A stretch of 64,000 bases of DNA from Yoonia maricola (GTDB lineage: Bacteria; Pseudomonadota; Alphaproteobacteria; Rhodobacterales; Rhodobacteraceae). The stretch spans positions 372,001-436,000 of the forward strand of contig NZ_PGTY01000002.1 in the NCBI RefSeq assembly GCF_002797915.1. The letters are read 5' to 3'. A program made the position numbers and the translations under genes. Each line of letters begins with the position of its first letter. Position 1 is the stretch's first letter. Positions 1 through 8,228 of the stretch are shown here, piece after piece. Under the pieces are notes generated by a model, which saw nothing but the letters and a program-made list of their open reading frames with translations, was not told where the DNA came from and did not search any database.

Positions 1-1
1 T

Positions 2-727
2 TTCCAACGCACGCCAACGATCACGGCAGACATGACGCTGGCCAGCGGGGCGCTTGGCGCGATTACACTGGATGGTGAGGTGCTGGACCCGGCCAATGGT
101 ATCGGGCGTCTTGACGGCGGTTCGCTTGGCGCTGCCTTTGCATTACGTGATCAAACCCTTGTCGAAGCACAAGGCGCACTTGATGAAATTGCCGCTGACC
201 TTATCGCCCGTTTTCAGGATGTGGCGAATGATCCATCTTTAGCGCCGGGCGATCTGGGGCTTTTGACTGATCAGGGTAACCCAATGGATGTTTCTGATCT
301 GCCCGGTCTTGCTGGTCGTATTGCGGTAAACTCGGCTGTGATCGCTGCCGAAGGTGGCGATTCCGCCTTGCTGCGCGATGGGCTGAACGCTGTTGTTGCC
401 GGTCCGGCAGGCGATGCCACGCAGATCAACCGCTGGATCGCCGCGCTTGATACGCCACGCACAGATGTGCCTGGCGCGACGACGGCATCAGCCTCCGGGC
501 GTATCGCCGCCTATGTTTCAGAGATAGGCACGACACGACTGTTGGCCGAAGAGCAGCTCAGCTTTACCACTGCCCGATGGGAGACGCTGCGCGAGGCCGA
601 ATTGGCGGACGGTGTCGATACGGATGTCGAACTGCAAAAACTGTTGCAGATCGAACAGGCCTACGCCGCAAATGCCAAGGTCGTTCAAACCATTGATGCC
701 ATGATGCAACGACTGATGGAGCTGTAG
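2..727 (+). CDS. flgK: Flagellar hook-associated protein 1 FlgK, C-terminal part (cut by window start)
   Basis: The reading frame is open from the first bases of the window to a TAG, so only the C-terminal ~241 residues are seen and the real start lies upstream. FlgK is the first hook-filament junction protein. The last ~50 residues form the heptad-rich helix typical of axial flagellar proteins, with the signature LLQIEQAYAANAKVVQ followed by a short tail ending in MMQRLMEL, which matches the usual FlgK C terminus. The stop codon abuts the flgL ATG, and flgL supplies the second junction protein, so the two are probably translated together. Identification is by family pattern and context. Confidence 0.9.
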   Translation, partial: FQRTPTITADMTLASGALGAITLDGEVLDPANGIGRLDGGSLGAAFALRDQTLVEAQGALDEIAADLIARFQDVANDPSLAPGDLGLLTDQGNPMDVSDLPGLAGRIAVNSAVIAAEGGDSALLRDGLNAVVAGPAGDATQINRWIAALDTPRTDVPGATTASASGRIAAYVSEIGTTRLLAEEQLSFTTARWETLREAELADGVDTDVELQKLLQIEQAYAANAKVVQTIDAMMQRLMEL

Positions 728-1732
728 ATGACCGGGATTTCAATAGGTGACATGGCGCGCCAGTTCACCTCGCTTCGCGATGGCAATGCGATTAAGTCAG
801 AGCTGTTTGAACTGGCAGAAAGCCTCAGTTCAGGCAAGGTCGCCGACCTGACCAAAAGCCTGAATGGAGAGACTGTACGATTCTCTGGCGTGCAATATAG
901 CTTGACCCAGTTGGACGGCTATCAACAGGTCGCATCCGAGACCGAGCAAACCCTCGGCAACATCCAAATTATACTTGGCAAAGTTGACGATACGCGCGCT
1001 ACGACCGCGGAACGGCTTCTACTGGTCAATGACAGCAGCACCGCTGCGCAGGTCGATGAAGCCGCACGCGCATCACAAAGTAGCTTTGAAGAAATGGTCA
1101 CGGCGTTGAATACAAAAATCGCCGACCGCGCCTTGATGAGTGGCAATAGCGTGAATGTCACGCCGCTTGCCACGGCTGAAACGATGCTATCAGATCTGCA
1201 AACGGCCGTTGGTGGCGCACTTGACCCTGCAACGATCATCGCCACGGTCGATGCCTGGTTCAATGACCCGGCCGGTGGATTTGCTGTCACCGGATACCAA
1301 GGTGATACGGGTCCTGCGTTGGAACGGCAGGTGACCGAAGATCAATCTGTCCAAATCGACGCCCGCGCTGATGATCCGGCCGTCAGGCAAGTGCTGCAAG
1401 GTGCCGCATTGGCCGCACTTGCAAACACGCTGCCCGGTCTGAACCAAGAAACGAAGATTGCGCTTTTGACCACCTCGGGGTCGCAGTTGTACGGCGCGGC
1501 AAGCGGTTTGGTCGCGGTTCAGGCAAGGATTGGTTTCGCTGAAGACAATGTTGCCCGCGCCTTAACCGAGACCACCGCCCAGCAGTCGTCGTTGAGCCAG
1601 ATCGTAAATGATCTGTCCTTGGCGGACCCGTTTGAAACAGCCACCCGCCTTCAGGCGCAACAAACGCAGTTGGAAACATTCTTTAGTATCACAGCCCGGC
1701 TGTCTCAGCTTAGCTTGCTCCGGTATATCTAG
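728..1732 (+). CDS. flgL: Flagellar hook-associated protein 3 FlgL (flagellin-like)
   Basis: The 334-residue protein forms the second junction layer between hook and filament. It has a flagellin-like N-terminal helical region (residues ~1-130, with the SLSSGK and STAAQVDEAARAS stretches), a variable middle, and a C-terminal helical region ending in LSQLSLLRYI. This is the usual layout and size for alphaproteobacterial FlgL. The ATG follows the flgK stop with no gap, and the stop abuts the flgI ATG, so flgK-flgL-flgI is a tight operon. The protein is short and weakly conserved, so the name rests on its position between flgK and flgI as well as on the flagellin-like termini. Confidence 0.85.
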   Translation: MTGISIGDMARQFTSLRDGNAIKSELFELAESLSSGKVADLTKSLNGETVRFSGVQYSLTQLDGYQQVASETEQTLGNIQIILGKVDDTRATTAERLLLVNDSSTAAQVDEAARASQSSFEEMVTALNTKIADRALMSGNSVNVTPLATAETMLSDLQTAVGGALDPATIIATVDAWFNDPAGGFAVTGYQGDTGPALERQVTEDQSVQIDARADDPAVRQVLQGAALAALANTLPGLNQETKIALLTTSGSQLYGAASGLVAVQARIGFAEDNVARALTETTAQQSSLSQIVNDLSLADPFETATRLQAQQTQLETFFSITARLSQLSLLRYI

Positions 1733-2839
1733 ATGAAGCTTATCCATGCCATATGTCTTTTCGTGATACTAGTGATGCCAACCGCCGCCGCAGCGAACCC
1801 TGTGCGGATCAAAGATTTGGTAGAGTTTGATGGCGTGAGGTCAAACGATCTGGTGGGGTACGGGCTGGTGGTGGGGCTGAATGGCACCGGAGATGGCTTG
1901 CGGAATTCACCGTTTACCGAGGATATTCTGGGAAATGTGCTTGAACGTCTGGGTGTGAACGTCACCGGCGAACAGTTTCGCCCCAATAATGTTGCCGCGG
2001 TGCTTGTCACCGGCGAACTGCCGCCCTTTGCGCGAGCGGGCAGTGCGCTGGACGTGACCGTATCGGCGATCGGCGATGCAGATAGCCTGCTGGGTGGAAC
2101 ACTGATTATGACCCCTATGAAGGCGGCAGATGGCGATATCTATGCGGTGGCCCAAGGAACGATCATTGCGGGTGGCGCTGCTGCTGCGGGTGACGGGGCT
2201 GCGGTTATTCAAGGCGTGCCAACGGCGGGTGTTATCCCATCCGGGGCCACGATCGAGCGGGAAATTACCTTTGATTTTTCGCGGCTTACGACGCTACGCA
2301 TGGCACTGCGCACACCGGACTTTACTACCGCCGATCGGATTGAGCAGGCCATCAATGCTGAGTTTGATGGTGCAGTCGCCGTGATGCTGGACGCAGGCAC
2401 GGTTGAACTGAACATTCATGCGACGCATGCTCGCTCTCCTGCGCATGCTTTGGTTCGTGTCGAAAATATTATGGTGCGGCCTGAACGGCGCGCAAGGGTT
2501 GTTGTTGATCAACGCTCTGGCACTATCGTGATGGGCGAAGATGTGCGGATCAGCCGTGTGGCGGTCAGTCAGGGAAACTTGACCTTGCGTATTCAGGAGG
2601 CACCACTCGTCGCCCAGCCAAATCCATTTGCCAATGGCGAAACCGTGGTCGTGCCAAGAACGGATGTCGATATCATTGAGGAACCGGGCATTGGGCTTGC
2701 CGAAGTTAATGGCGGGACGTCATTGAGCGAAGTCGTCGCTGGCCTCAATGCGCTTGGGGTCGCGCCACGGGATATGATCGACATTCTTAAAAGCATCAAG
2801 GCGAGTGGTGCGCTCCATGCTGAATTCATCGTGCGCTAA
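1733..2839 (+). CDS. flgI: Flagellar P-ring protein FlgI
   Basis: FlgI builds the periplasmic P ring around the rod in the peptidoglycan layer. The 368-residue protein starts with a Sec signal peptide (hydrophobic core at residues ~4-20, cleavage near AAAANP). The family hallmark VRIKDLVEFDGVRSNDLVGY follows, then GLVVGLNGTGDG. The C terminus has the usual GGTSLSEVVAGLNALGVAPRDMIDILKSIK-like ending in two helical turns. Length is normal for FlgI. It is the last gene of the flgK-flgL-flgI run; the matching L-ring gene flgH lies in another operon at 16.2-17.0 kb. No terminator with a T tract is visible just downstream. Confidence 0.96.
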   Translation: MKLIHAICLFVILVMPTAAAANPVRIKDLVEFDGVRSNDLVGYGLVVGLNGTGDGLRNSPFTEDILGNVLERLGVNVTGEQFRPNNVAAVLVTGELPPFARAGSALDVTVSAIGDADSLLGGTLIMTPMKAADGDIYAVAQGTIIAGGAAAAGDGAAVIQGVPTAGVIPSGATIEREITFDFSRLTTLRMALRTPDFTTADRIEQAINAEFDGAVAVMLDAGTVELNIHATHARSPAHALVRVENIMVRPERRARVVVDQRSGTIVMGEDVRISRVAVSQGNLTLRIQEAPLVAQPNPFANGETVVVPRTDVDIIEEPGIGLAEVNGGTSLSEVVAGLNALGVAPRDMIDILKSIKASGALHAEFIVR

Positions 2840-3440
2840 AGGTTGATAGGTATGCCAACCCTATTCTGCATTGAATTTTTCCTGCTGGATGCTGGCCGAC
2901 AGGTGCCTGCAGCACATGTTGTGAAATAGCTTATGCGCCTGCGCAAAAGGCGATGACGCGCGAAAGCCTATGGTGACACGCTGTCCCAAGTACGCGCAAA
3001 GCGTATGCCCGTATCTGCCGAAGGGATAAATGACCGACTGCTATGCCTGAGGGCGCGGCGTATATGACCGGCCTGGTATGTGCAGAACCCACCCCTTTGA
3101 TATGTTTTGTGCACTGGCACCCAACACTTGGGAATCTAAAACGGTTCTTACCCGTCAGGTCTGGTTCCAGAACGTCTTGCACTCATGTCAAAGACATTGC
3201 CTTGCATAACACACGGTCCAAACGCATTGGGTTGATAGGTTCCCACGGCGATTATTTTGTCTAAGCCACATCCCTTGTGGCTCGCTTCTTGCTGGTCAGC
3301 GGGACTACATGTCGGGGCATCGGTACCCCAATGTTAAGCTACTTGCGACCCTGCGCGGGCAGCCCGTTCCCATTAGGCCTCGGACAGCATTTGGTAGGCA
3401 GGGTCAGTCTTTTGCCAACCGATCTTTAGCGATGCTACCA
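2840..3440. other. 601-bp region without a convincing gene, between convergent flgI and fliP
   Basis: Both flanking genes end here, so no promoter for them is expected. Three short frames occur (2931-3182 minus, 3043-3264 plus, and one running from 3309 into fliP), but none has a ribosome-binding site or a recognisable domain. Two small hairpins are visible: a 7-bp stem at 3264-3282 (AGCCACA, 5-nt loop, TGTGGCT) and a GGGG/CCCC stem at 3314-3329. The word GGTTGATAGG occurs near both ends (about 2842 and 3233). Nothing here reads as a tRNA or a known RNA. Confidence 0.6.
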
Positions 3441-4172
3441 TTACGTCCCATATCCTTGCACCAAACTTGTCGCGATCAAGGCCCAACCGTCTGCGACAAC
3501 AAAGAAGGCCAATTTAAACGGCAAGGATACGATGGCTGGTGGCACCATCATCATGCCCATCGACATCAGGACAGCAGCAACTACCAGATCGATGATCAAA
3601 AAGGGCATGAAAATCAAAAAGCCGACCTGAAAGGCCCGCTCCATTTCGCTAAGCAGGAAGGACGGTATAACAATCGAAAGCGGGGCGTCTGATGCAGGCA
3701 ATCCTGCTGCTATGTCCGGGCGCAGATCGGCGAGGGCGTTAAATGTATCTGCATCAATCCGCGTCACCATGAATGCCTGCATGGGGTCCATGGTTCTGGT
3801 GAATGCGTCTTCCAAGGCGATTTGGCCTTGGATCAGGGGATCGATCCCGCTTGACCAGGCCTCGCGAAAAACCGGTTCCATCACAAAATACGTCAAGAAC
3901 ATCGCGAGGCTGACCATCAGCATGTTTGGGGGTGATTGTTGTAGCCCGATGGCCTGGCGCAAGATGGCGAAGACTGTGATGATAAAGGGAAAGCAGGTCA
4001 CCATGATCGCGATGCCAGGCACAAGGCTTAATACGGTGATCAAGAGCAGCAGCTGGACGGACCGCGTTGCGAGCGAACCCTCGTCACCAAAAGTGATCGA
4101 GACATCTTGCGCCATCACAGGCCCGGAAAACGCCAATATCGCTATTGCGGCAAGGATCAATGCGCGGGGCAT
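3441..4172 (-). CDS. fliP: Flagellar type III export gate protein FliP
   Basis: FliP forms the core of the flagellar export gate with FliQ and FliR. I chose the ATG at 4172 (MPRALILAAIAILAFSG...), which gives 243 residues, a cleavable signal peptide, and a start one base after the fliN stop. A longer frame to 4265 would bury the signal sequence behind ~31 residues coded inside fliN. The family motifs are clear: FPFIITVFAILRQAIG after the second membrane segment, LAMFLTYFVMEPVF, and the C-terminal MSMGMMMVPPAIVSLPFKL followed by VVADGWALI. Four hydrophobic segments are present. It is the last gene of the fliF-fliH-fliN-fliP unit. Confidence 0.94.
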   Translation of the reverse strand: MPRALILAAIAILAFSGPVMAQDVSITFGDEGSLATRSVQLLLLITVLSLVPGIAIMVTCFPFIITVFAILRQAIGLQQSPPNMLMVSLAMFLTYFVMEPVFREAWSSGIDPLIQGQIALEDAFTRTMDPMQAFMVTRIDADTFNALADLRPDIAAGLPASDAPLSIVIPSFLLSEMERAFQVGFLIFMPFLIIDLVVAAVLMSMGMMMVPPAIVSLPFKLAFFVVADGWALIATSLVQGYGT

Positions 4173-4173
4173 A

Positions 4174-4458
4174 TTAGGACAGATCGCCCTTATCATGCGC
4201 AACTTCGGTGAGCCTGACGGCCAGTTGTCCCGGTTCGGCGCCATCAACTTCTTGCAATTCACCACGCGCGATCAGCCGGTCACCAATGTAGACCTCAACC
4301 GGGTCTTCGATTTTGCTATCGAGCGGAAGGATGGCGTTTTCAGCTAATTGCAATAAATCCCGTACCAAAGGCCGCGCTTTGCCGACCGTGACCGACACCT
4401 CAATCGGGATGTTGTGCAGGGGGTGCGTCTTATCGCTATGCTCAACAGGATTATCCAT
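4174..4458 (-). CDS. fliN: Flagellar motor switch protein FliN
   Basis: FliN is a C-ring protein that binds FliM and helps dock the FliH-FliI export complex. The ATG at 4458 has an AGGAG ribosome-binding site at good spacing and gives 94 residues; the longer frame to 4611 only reads through fliH. The single SpoA domain is seen from HNIPIEVSVTVGKARPLVRD to GDRLIARGELQEVDG, with the conserved pattern of a short FliN. The start overlaps the fliH stop by 8 bases, and the stop is one base from the fliP start, so translation is likely coupled. No fliM accompanies it in this window. Confidence 0.93.
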   Translation of the reverse strand: MDNPVEHSDKTHPLHNIPIEVSVTVGKARPLVRDLLQLAENAILPLDSKIEDPVEVYIGDRLIARGELQEVDGAEPGQLAVRLTEVAHDKGDLS

Positions 4459-5008
4459 GCGTTTCGCTCCTTGTTTCAATGAAATCGACAGACGAGAGGA
4501 TGGTCTTGATATCGTCAAGCAACTGGTCGCAGTCGATGTGAGCAGCGCCCGTATCATATGCCACCCAAGCGGCATGAGGTGACAGGGCAGGATCGGTTGA
4601 TACATTGACATCGAGACCTGCGGTCATGAGCGCTGCCGAGACAGCCTCTTGATACTGGGGATGAAGGCGCAGCGTGAAACTGCGCTCTGCGGTCCTTGAC
4701 GCGGTTTTGTGCAGAAGCGCCACGATCTGATCGACGAAACCTTCTGCAACGCATTGGGGGAACACTTTTTGCGCTAACGCCGCGAATAGCGGCCCTATCG
4801 CGCGCGTGATTTCGCCACGTGCTTCATCATATTTGAATTGCAAATCTGCAATGTTCTGCACCAACTCTTGCGTCAGGGCCTCTTGCCCGGCTGCCGCCGC
4901 CGCAAGACCGGCGGCATGCCCTTGTGTGAATCCTTTCTCAAAGCCTTCATCAGGCGCCTGATCCAGCAAGGTTTCGGATTCAAATGATTCGAGCATGACA
5001 TTTGACAT
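4451..5008 (-). CDS. fliH: FliH-like flagellar export ATPase regulator
   Basis: The 185-residue protein has the FliH layout. An acidic N terminus is followed by a small-residue repeat helix (EGFEKGFTQGHAAGLAAAAAG, residues ~22-42) resembling the GxxxG repeats of FliH. A helical middle and a C-terminal globular domain (HPQYQEAVSAAL onward) resemble the V-type ATPase subunit E/FliH fold. FliH binds the export ATPase FliI (encoded at 20.3 kb) and tethers it to FliN. It lies 3 bases after fliF and overlaps fliN by 8 bases. FliH diverges quickly between species, so the name rests on this pattern plus operon position. Confidence 0.82.
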   Translation of the reverse strand: MSNVMLESFESETLLDQAPDEGFEKGFTQGHAAGLAAAAAGQEALTQELVQNIADLQFKYDEARGEITRAIGPLFAALAQKVFPQCVAEGFVDQIVALLHKTASRTAERSFTLRLHPQYQEAVSAALMTAGLDVNVSTDPALSPHAAWVAYDTGAAHIDCDQLLDDIKTILSSVDFIETRSETHG

Positions 5009-5011
5009 GGC

Positions 5012-6592
5012 TTAGGACACCGCCTTTGCAGGGGGTTCTTCGATCCAGTTTTGCAAGACCTGAAGCGTTTCGGGTTCACGATCCGCGATGATGCGTTTCA
5101 GGCGCGCCACCGGATCATCATCCCCGTCCATACCCAGCAGGCCTGTATCCATGAAATCACCTAGCGCATTGTCATCCATCGCCATGGCCATCGGTGGGCT
5201 GACATCGATTGGCTCTGCCTGATCTTCAATGCTCAGTGCCGCGGCACCACTATTTCCCGATACCAGTATGGGGCGGACAACAAACAGTCCAAGTATCAAG
5301 GCAACAGCTGCCAAGACGCCAATCTGGATCAGTTGCATCATGTCGAGGGGAAGCGCAGTGACCGGCCCCGCAATGGTGGTTCCCGCCAGTTCAAACGGTT
5401 CAAACGGCATTGACCGCAGCGTCAGAACATCGCCGCGATCAGTGTCAAGGCCGACTGCGGATGCGACCAACTCTTCCAGGGCGGCCAATTCTTCTGCTGT
5501 GCGTGGCGTGGTTGTTGTCGTGCCATCGGCAGCGGTTTCCACCATATCATTGACCAAAACCGCAACCGTCAGCCGCTTAATTGCGCCGGGCGCCTTCGTC
5601 AGCTGACGTTCGGTCTGTGACACCTCATAATTTGTCAGCGTGCGGCTTTCACTGTTCTCATTGCTGGCGCTGCCGGTGTTTGCACCAGCGTCCCCTTCAG
5701 GCAGGTTTGAAGCAACAGTAACATCGCCACCCCGGCTATCGGTTGAGTTACCAGAACTTTCGGTCACATCCGTGCTGATCGCGATACGGCTGTCCGGATC
5801 AACGCGTCTTTCTGTGATCATTTCAGTCTCTGTCACTTGATCGACCGAAACCTCGACTACAGCATTGCCGACACCAACCCTTGCCGCCAACAGGCGTTCT
5901 GCCCGTTGTCGCAAATTTTCTGCATGGTCATCGCCCGTGATGCTGGGCTGGCCAGTATCACTTTCGGATAGCAGCCCGCCTGCGTCATCAATTACGGCCA
6001 CATCGCCGGGCGATAGTCCGGGAACAGCGGCGCTGATCAGAAATTGCAATGCCCTCAGGTGCTGGGCAGACAGCGTGCCGTCGGTCGTTGTTACTGTGAC
6101 AGCAGCAGTTTGGGTTTGTTCAGGCCGAAAAGGCCGGTTTGACGGGGTAGAGATATGCACCCTTGCGCCGCGAATGTGCGGGCTGGCCACGATGGTACGT
6201 GCAAGTTCTCCTTCTTTCGCACGCCAATAGGCGGCGTCAAACATCTGCGCTGTCGTGCTGAAACCAGACAGCGAATCAAGCAGTTCGTACCCTTGGCTCC
6301 CGGTCGCTGGCAGGCCCTGCCCGGCAAGGGCCATCCGCAGCACATCACGCTGAACGGTTGGCACATAGATCGCGTTTCCTCTGACTTCATATGCGACGCC
6401 TTGCTGATCCAGTGCTGTAACGACATCACCCGCAGCACGCGGTTCTAACCCGCCAAAAAGCAAGGACATGTCCTTTGTCCCGGCCCCCCGGGCAAGCAAA
6501 AGGATGGCCACAAAAACGGCGCCCGTAACAAAAATTACGATGATCCGTCGCTGCATACTGAGCGCCGACCAGGCCGTAGCAAAGTTTTCCAA
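5012..6592 (-). CDS. fliF: Flagellar MS-ring protein FliF
   Basis: FliF assembles the MS ring in the inner membrane. The 526-residue protein has an N-terminal membrane segment (IIVIFVTGAVFVAILLL, residues ~17-33), YscJ-type ring-building domains (YELLDSLSGFSTTAQMFDA, ELARTI, ARVHI), a low-complexity Ser/Thr/Gly/Asn linker around residues 280-320, a second membrane segment near residue 430, and a C-terminal tail (DPVARLKRIIADREPETLQVLQNWI) that normally binds FliG. The start codon is TTG with GGAG about 6 bases upstream; the next in-frame ATG (6556) would cut into the helix before the first membrane segment. No fliG follows, which is unusual. Confidence 0.95.
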   Translation of the reverse strand: MENFATAWSALSMQRRIIVIFVTGAVFVAILLLARGAGTKDMSLLFGGLEPRAAGDVVTALDQQGVAYEVRGNAIYVPTVQRDVLRMALAGQGLPATGSQGYELLDSLSGFSTTAQMFDAAYWRAKEGELARTIVASPHIRGARVHISTPSNRPFRPEQTQTAAVTVTTTDGTLSAQHLRALQFLISAAVPGLSPGDVAVIDDAGGLLSESDTGQPSITGDDHAENLRQRAERLLAARVGVGNAVVEVSVDQVTETEMITERRVDPDSRIAISTDVTESSGNSTDSRGGDVTVASNLPEGDAGANTGSASNENSESRTLTNYEVSQTERQLTKAPGAIKRLTVAVLVNDMVETAADGTTTTTPRTAEELAALEELVASAVGLDTDRGDVLTLRSMPFEPFELAGTTIAGPVTALPLDMMQLIQIGVLAAVALILGLFVVRPILVSGNSGAAALSIEDQAEPIDVSPPMAMAMDDNALGDFMDTGLLGMDGDDDPVARLKRIIADREPETLQVLQNWIEEPPAKAVS

Positions 6593-6650
6593 GTTGGGTT
6601 CTCCATCCGATAGGCGTTCTGCCCGGTGTTCCTCTTTTGGCCGATGAGAC

Positions 6651-6665
6651 TTAATAATCGGTTAG
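6651..6665. promoter_or_regulatory. Candidate CtrA-binding site between fliF and fliL
   Basis: TTAA, seven bases, TTAG: one mismatch from the alphaproteobacterial CtrA box TTAA-N7-TTAA. It sits in the 121-bp divergent region between fliF (minus) and fliL (plus), about 50-60 bases from each start, so it could serve both operons. CtrA control of flagellar genes is established in Caulobacter and in several Rhodobacterales. Binding here is inferred. Confidence 0.5.
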
Positions 6666-6713
6666 GGCTTTTCGGTTTATTCACTGAAAAATGGATTTCA
6701 CCGGAGAGTCGTA

Positions 6714-7208
6714 ATGACAGCAAATGCCGATGTTGATGACGCCGCCCCCAAAAAGGCATCAAAACTGCCTTTGATGCTGGGGTTGGTGCTTGCCATCATT
6801 GGTGGTGGCGGTGGTTTTTTTGCAGTCCAGTCCGGTCTTTTGGGTGGATCAGAAACGACTGAAAGTGCGGAGTCTGAGATGGAAACATTGCAACCAGATC
6901 AGCAATTGGCAGTTGCCTTTGTCCCGATTGACCCGCTTGTGATTTCATTGCCCAGCCAAGATGGGCGTGATCATCTGCGCTTTGCCGCCCAGCTTGAGGT
7001 GCCGCCGGCTTACACCGATGAGGTTGAGGCCATTAAACCGCGCATCGTTGATGTGCTGAACGGGTATCTACGCGCCATCGACATTGCGTCGCTTGAAGAT
7101 CCGGCCACATTGACGCGCTTGCGCGCCCAGATGTTGCGCCGCATTCAGGTTGTAACGGGTCCGGGGCGGGTCAACGATATTCTGATCATGGAATTTGTAC
7201 TTAGCTAG
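6714..7208 (+). CDS. fliL: Flagellar basal-body-associated protein FliL
   Basis: FliL is an inner-membrane protein that surrounds or stabilises the stator units. The 164-residue protein has a charged N terminus, one membrane segment (LPLMLGLVLAIIGGGGGFFAV, residues ~19-39), an acidic linker, then the periplasmic FliL domain with the typical DPLVISLPSQDGRDHLRFAAQLEV start and the C-terminal GRVNDILIMEFVLS. The ATG follows a CGGAGAG ribosome-binding site. It heads a plus-strand operon running through the motE-like gene to motA. A second FliL-like gene is at 15.7-16.2 kb. Confidence 0.92.
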   Translation: MTANADVDDAAPKKASKLPLMLGLVLAIIGGGGGFFAVQSGLLGGSETTESAESEMETLQPDQQLAVAFVPIDPLVISLPSQDGRDHLRFAAQLEVPPAYTDEVEAIKPRIVDVLNGYLRAIDIASLEDPATLTRLRAQMLRRIQVVTGPGRVNDILIMEFVLS

Positions 7209-7221
7209 AAAGGCGCCGCTG

Positions 7222-7575
7222 ATGACGATGATTGCCGATGTATTATTGGCCGCAGGTGCCCTGGGTGCTGCGCTCTATTGCTATGTTCTTTCACGTCGTT
7301 TGCGCCGCTTTACCGATCTTGAAAAGGGCGTCGGGGGGGCGGTGGCGGTTTTGTCCGTTCAAGTGGACGAATTGACGGATATTCTGACGAAGGCGCAAAG
7401 TGCGGCGAAAGAATCAGTCACACAATTGGATGCGGTCAGCGCGCGGGCAGAGGTTGCACATAAGAAGCTGGAACTTTCGATTGCAGCGATGCACGATGTG
7501 CCGCAACCCGCCGAACAAAGCGTCGCGGAAAGCCCCTTTTTTGTGCGGCGTGCTGCCGAAGCTGAGGCGAAGTAA
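7222..7575 (+). CDS. Small membrane-anchored coiled-coil protein of the flagellar operon
   Basis: I do not recognise a named family. The 117-residue protein starts at the ATG at 7222, with AGAAAGG upstream; the longer frame to 7195 lies inside fliL. It has one N-terminal membrane segment (ADVLLAAGALGAALYCYVLS), basic residues after it (RRLRRF), then a long helical stretch (residues ~40-90) of the kind that forms coiled coils, and a short C-terminal tail. The stop shares a TAATG junction with the motE-like gene, so it is translated with the motor genes. A role in stator or basal-body function is inferred from position only. Confidence 0.75.
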   Translation: MTMIADVLLAAGALGAALYCYVLSRRLRRFTDLEKGVGGAVAVLSVQVDELTDILTKAQSAAKESVTQLDAVSARAEVAHKKLELSIAAMHDVPQPAEQSVAESPFFVRRAAEAEAK

Positions 7576-8165
7576 TGCCGCGACATCCCACAAAGAAACG
7601 TGCGCTGGGCGCGCTGAATGTCATCACCTGCCTATTGATCGCATCGGCTGTTTTGCGTTTCGCGACGGAGGTGGCACCTGCGATGGCGAATGAGGCCGTT
7701 GAAGATGTCGCAGCGCCACCGGTCCGTGCAGTGGCGACTGGTGAAACACAAACCTTGTTGGCGGCATTGCAAGCGCGTGAACAGCGATTGACCGAACGCG
7801 AGACACAATTGCAAAACAGAATGCAGGCCTTGCGCAGTGCTGAAGCACAGCTTGAAGAAAAATTGGCGGCGCTCTTGCAGGCCGAGGCCACATTAAGTGC
7901 GACAATAGCCCGTGCAGATACAGCCGCCGAAACTGATTTGGCGCAGCTGACAACGGTTTATGAGAATATGAAACCGAAAGAAGCGGCGGATCTGTTCGCG
8001 CAAATGCCCCCGCAATTTGCCGCCGGATTTCTGGGGCTCATGCGGCCAGATGCCGCCGCGTTGATCATGACAGAACTTGAGCCTGAAATCGCATATTCAT
8101 TCAGCGTTGTGCTGGCGGGTCGCAATGCGGATGTGCCAAGTGATGCGCCGCTGACAAATCCTTAA
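7575..8165 (+). CDS. MotE-like flagellar motility protein (MgtE N-terminal-like domain)
   Basis: The 196-residue protein has a signal peptide or N-terminal membrane anchor (LNVITCLLIASAVLRFATEVA), a glutamate/glutamine-rich coiled coil from residue ~60 to ~115 (LQAREQRLTERETQLQNR), and a C-terminal helical domain. That domain carries the MgtE-intracellular-N/MotE signature YENMKPKEAADLFAQMPPQ followed by FLGLMRPDAAALIMTELEP. MotE-type proteins act as periplasmic chaperones for motor proteins in other alphaproteobacteria (family knowledge). It precedes motA by 63 bases, which fits a motor role. The symbol is left empty because orthology is not proven. Confidence 0.8.
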   Translation: MPRHPTKKRALGALNVITCLLIASAVLRFATEVAPAMANEAVEDVAAPPVRAVATGETQTLLAALQAREQRLTERETQLQNRMQALRSAEAQLEEKLAALLQAEATLSATIARADTAAETDLAQLTTVYENMKPKEAADLFAQMPPQFAAGFLGLMRPDAAALIMTELEPEIAYSFSVVLAGRNADVPSDAPLTNP

Positions 8166-8173
8166 TCCCTTCG

Positions 8174-8217
8174 CCTTACAAGAGATTCGAAACCTCTTTG
8201 AAGATGTCGCTGTAAGG
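8174..8217 (+). promoter_or_regulatory. Inverted repeat in the motA leader overlapping its ribosome-binding site
   Basis: CCTTACA at 8174-8180 pairs with TGTAAGG at 8211-8217, enclosing a smaller AGAG/CTCT stem. The right arm runs into the AAGGAAGG ribosome-binding site of motA (ATG at 8229). If it folds in RNA it could limit motA translation. This is seen in sequence; its effect is inferred. Confidence 0.35.
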
Positions 8218-8228
8218 AAGGTCGCCAC

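Noticed and set aside
2931..3264. Two opposite short frames in the flgI-fliP gap
   Set aside because: Neither has a ribosome-binding site or a family pattern, and they overlap each other on opposite strands.
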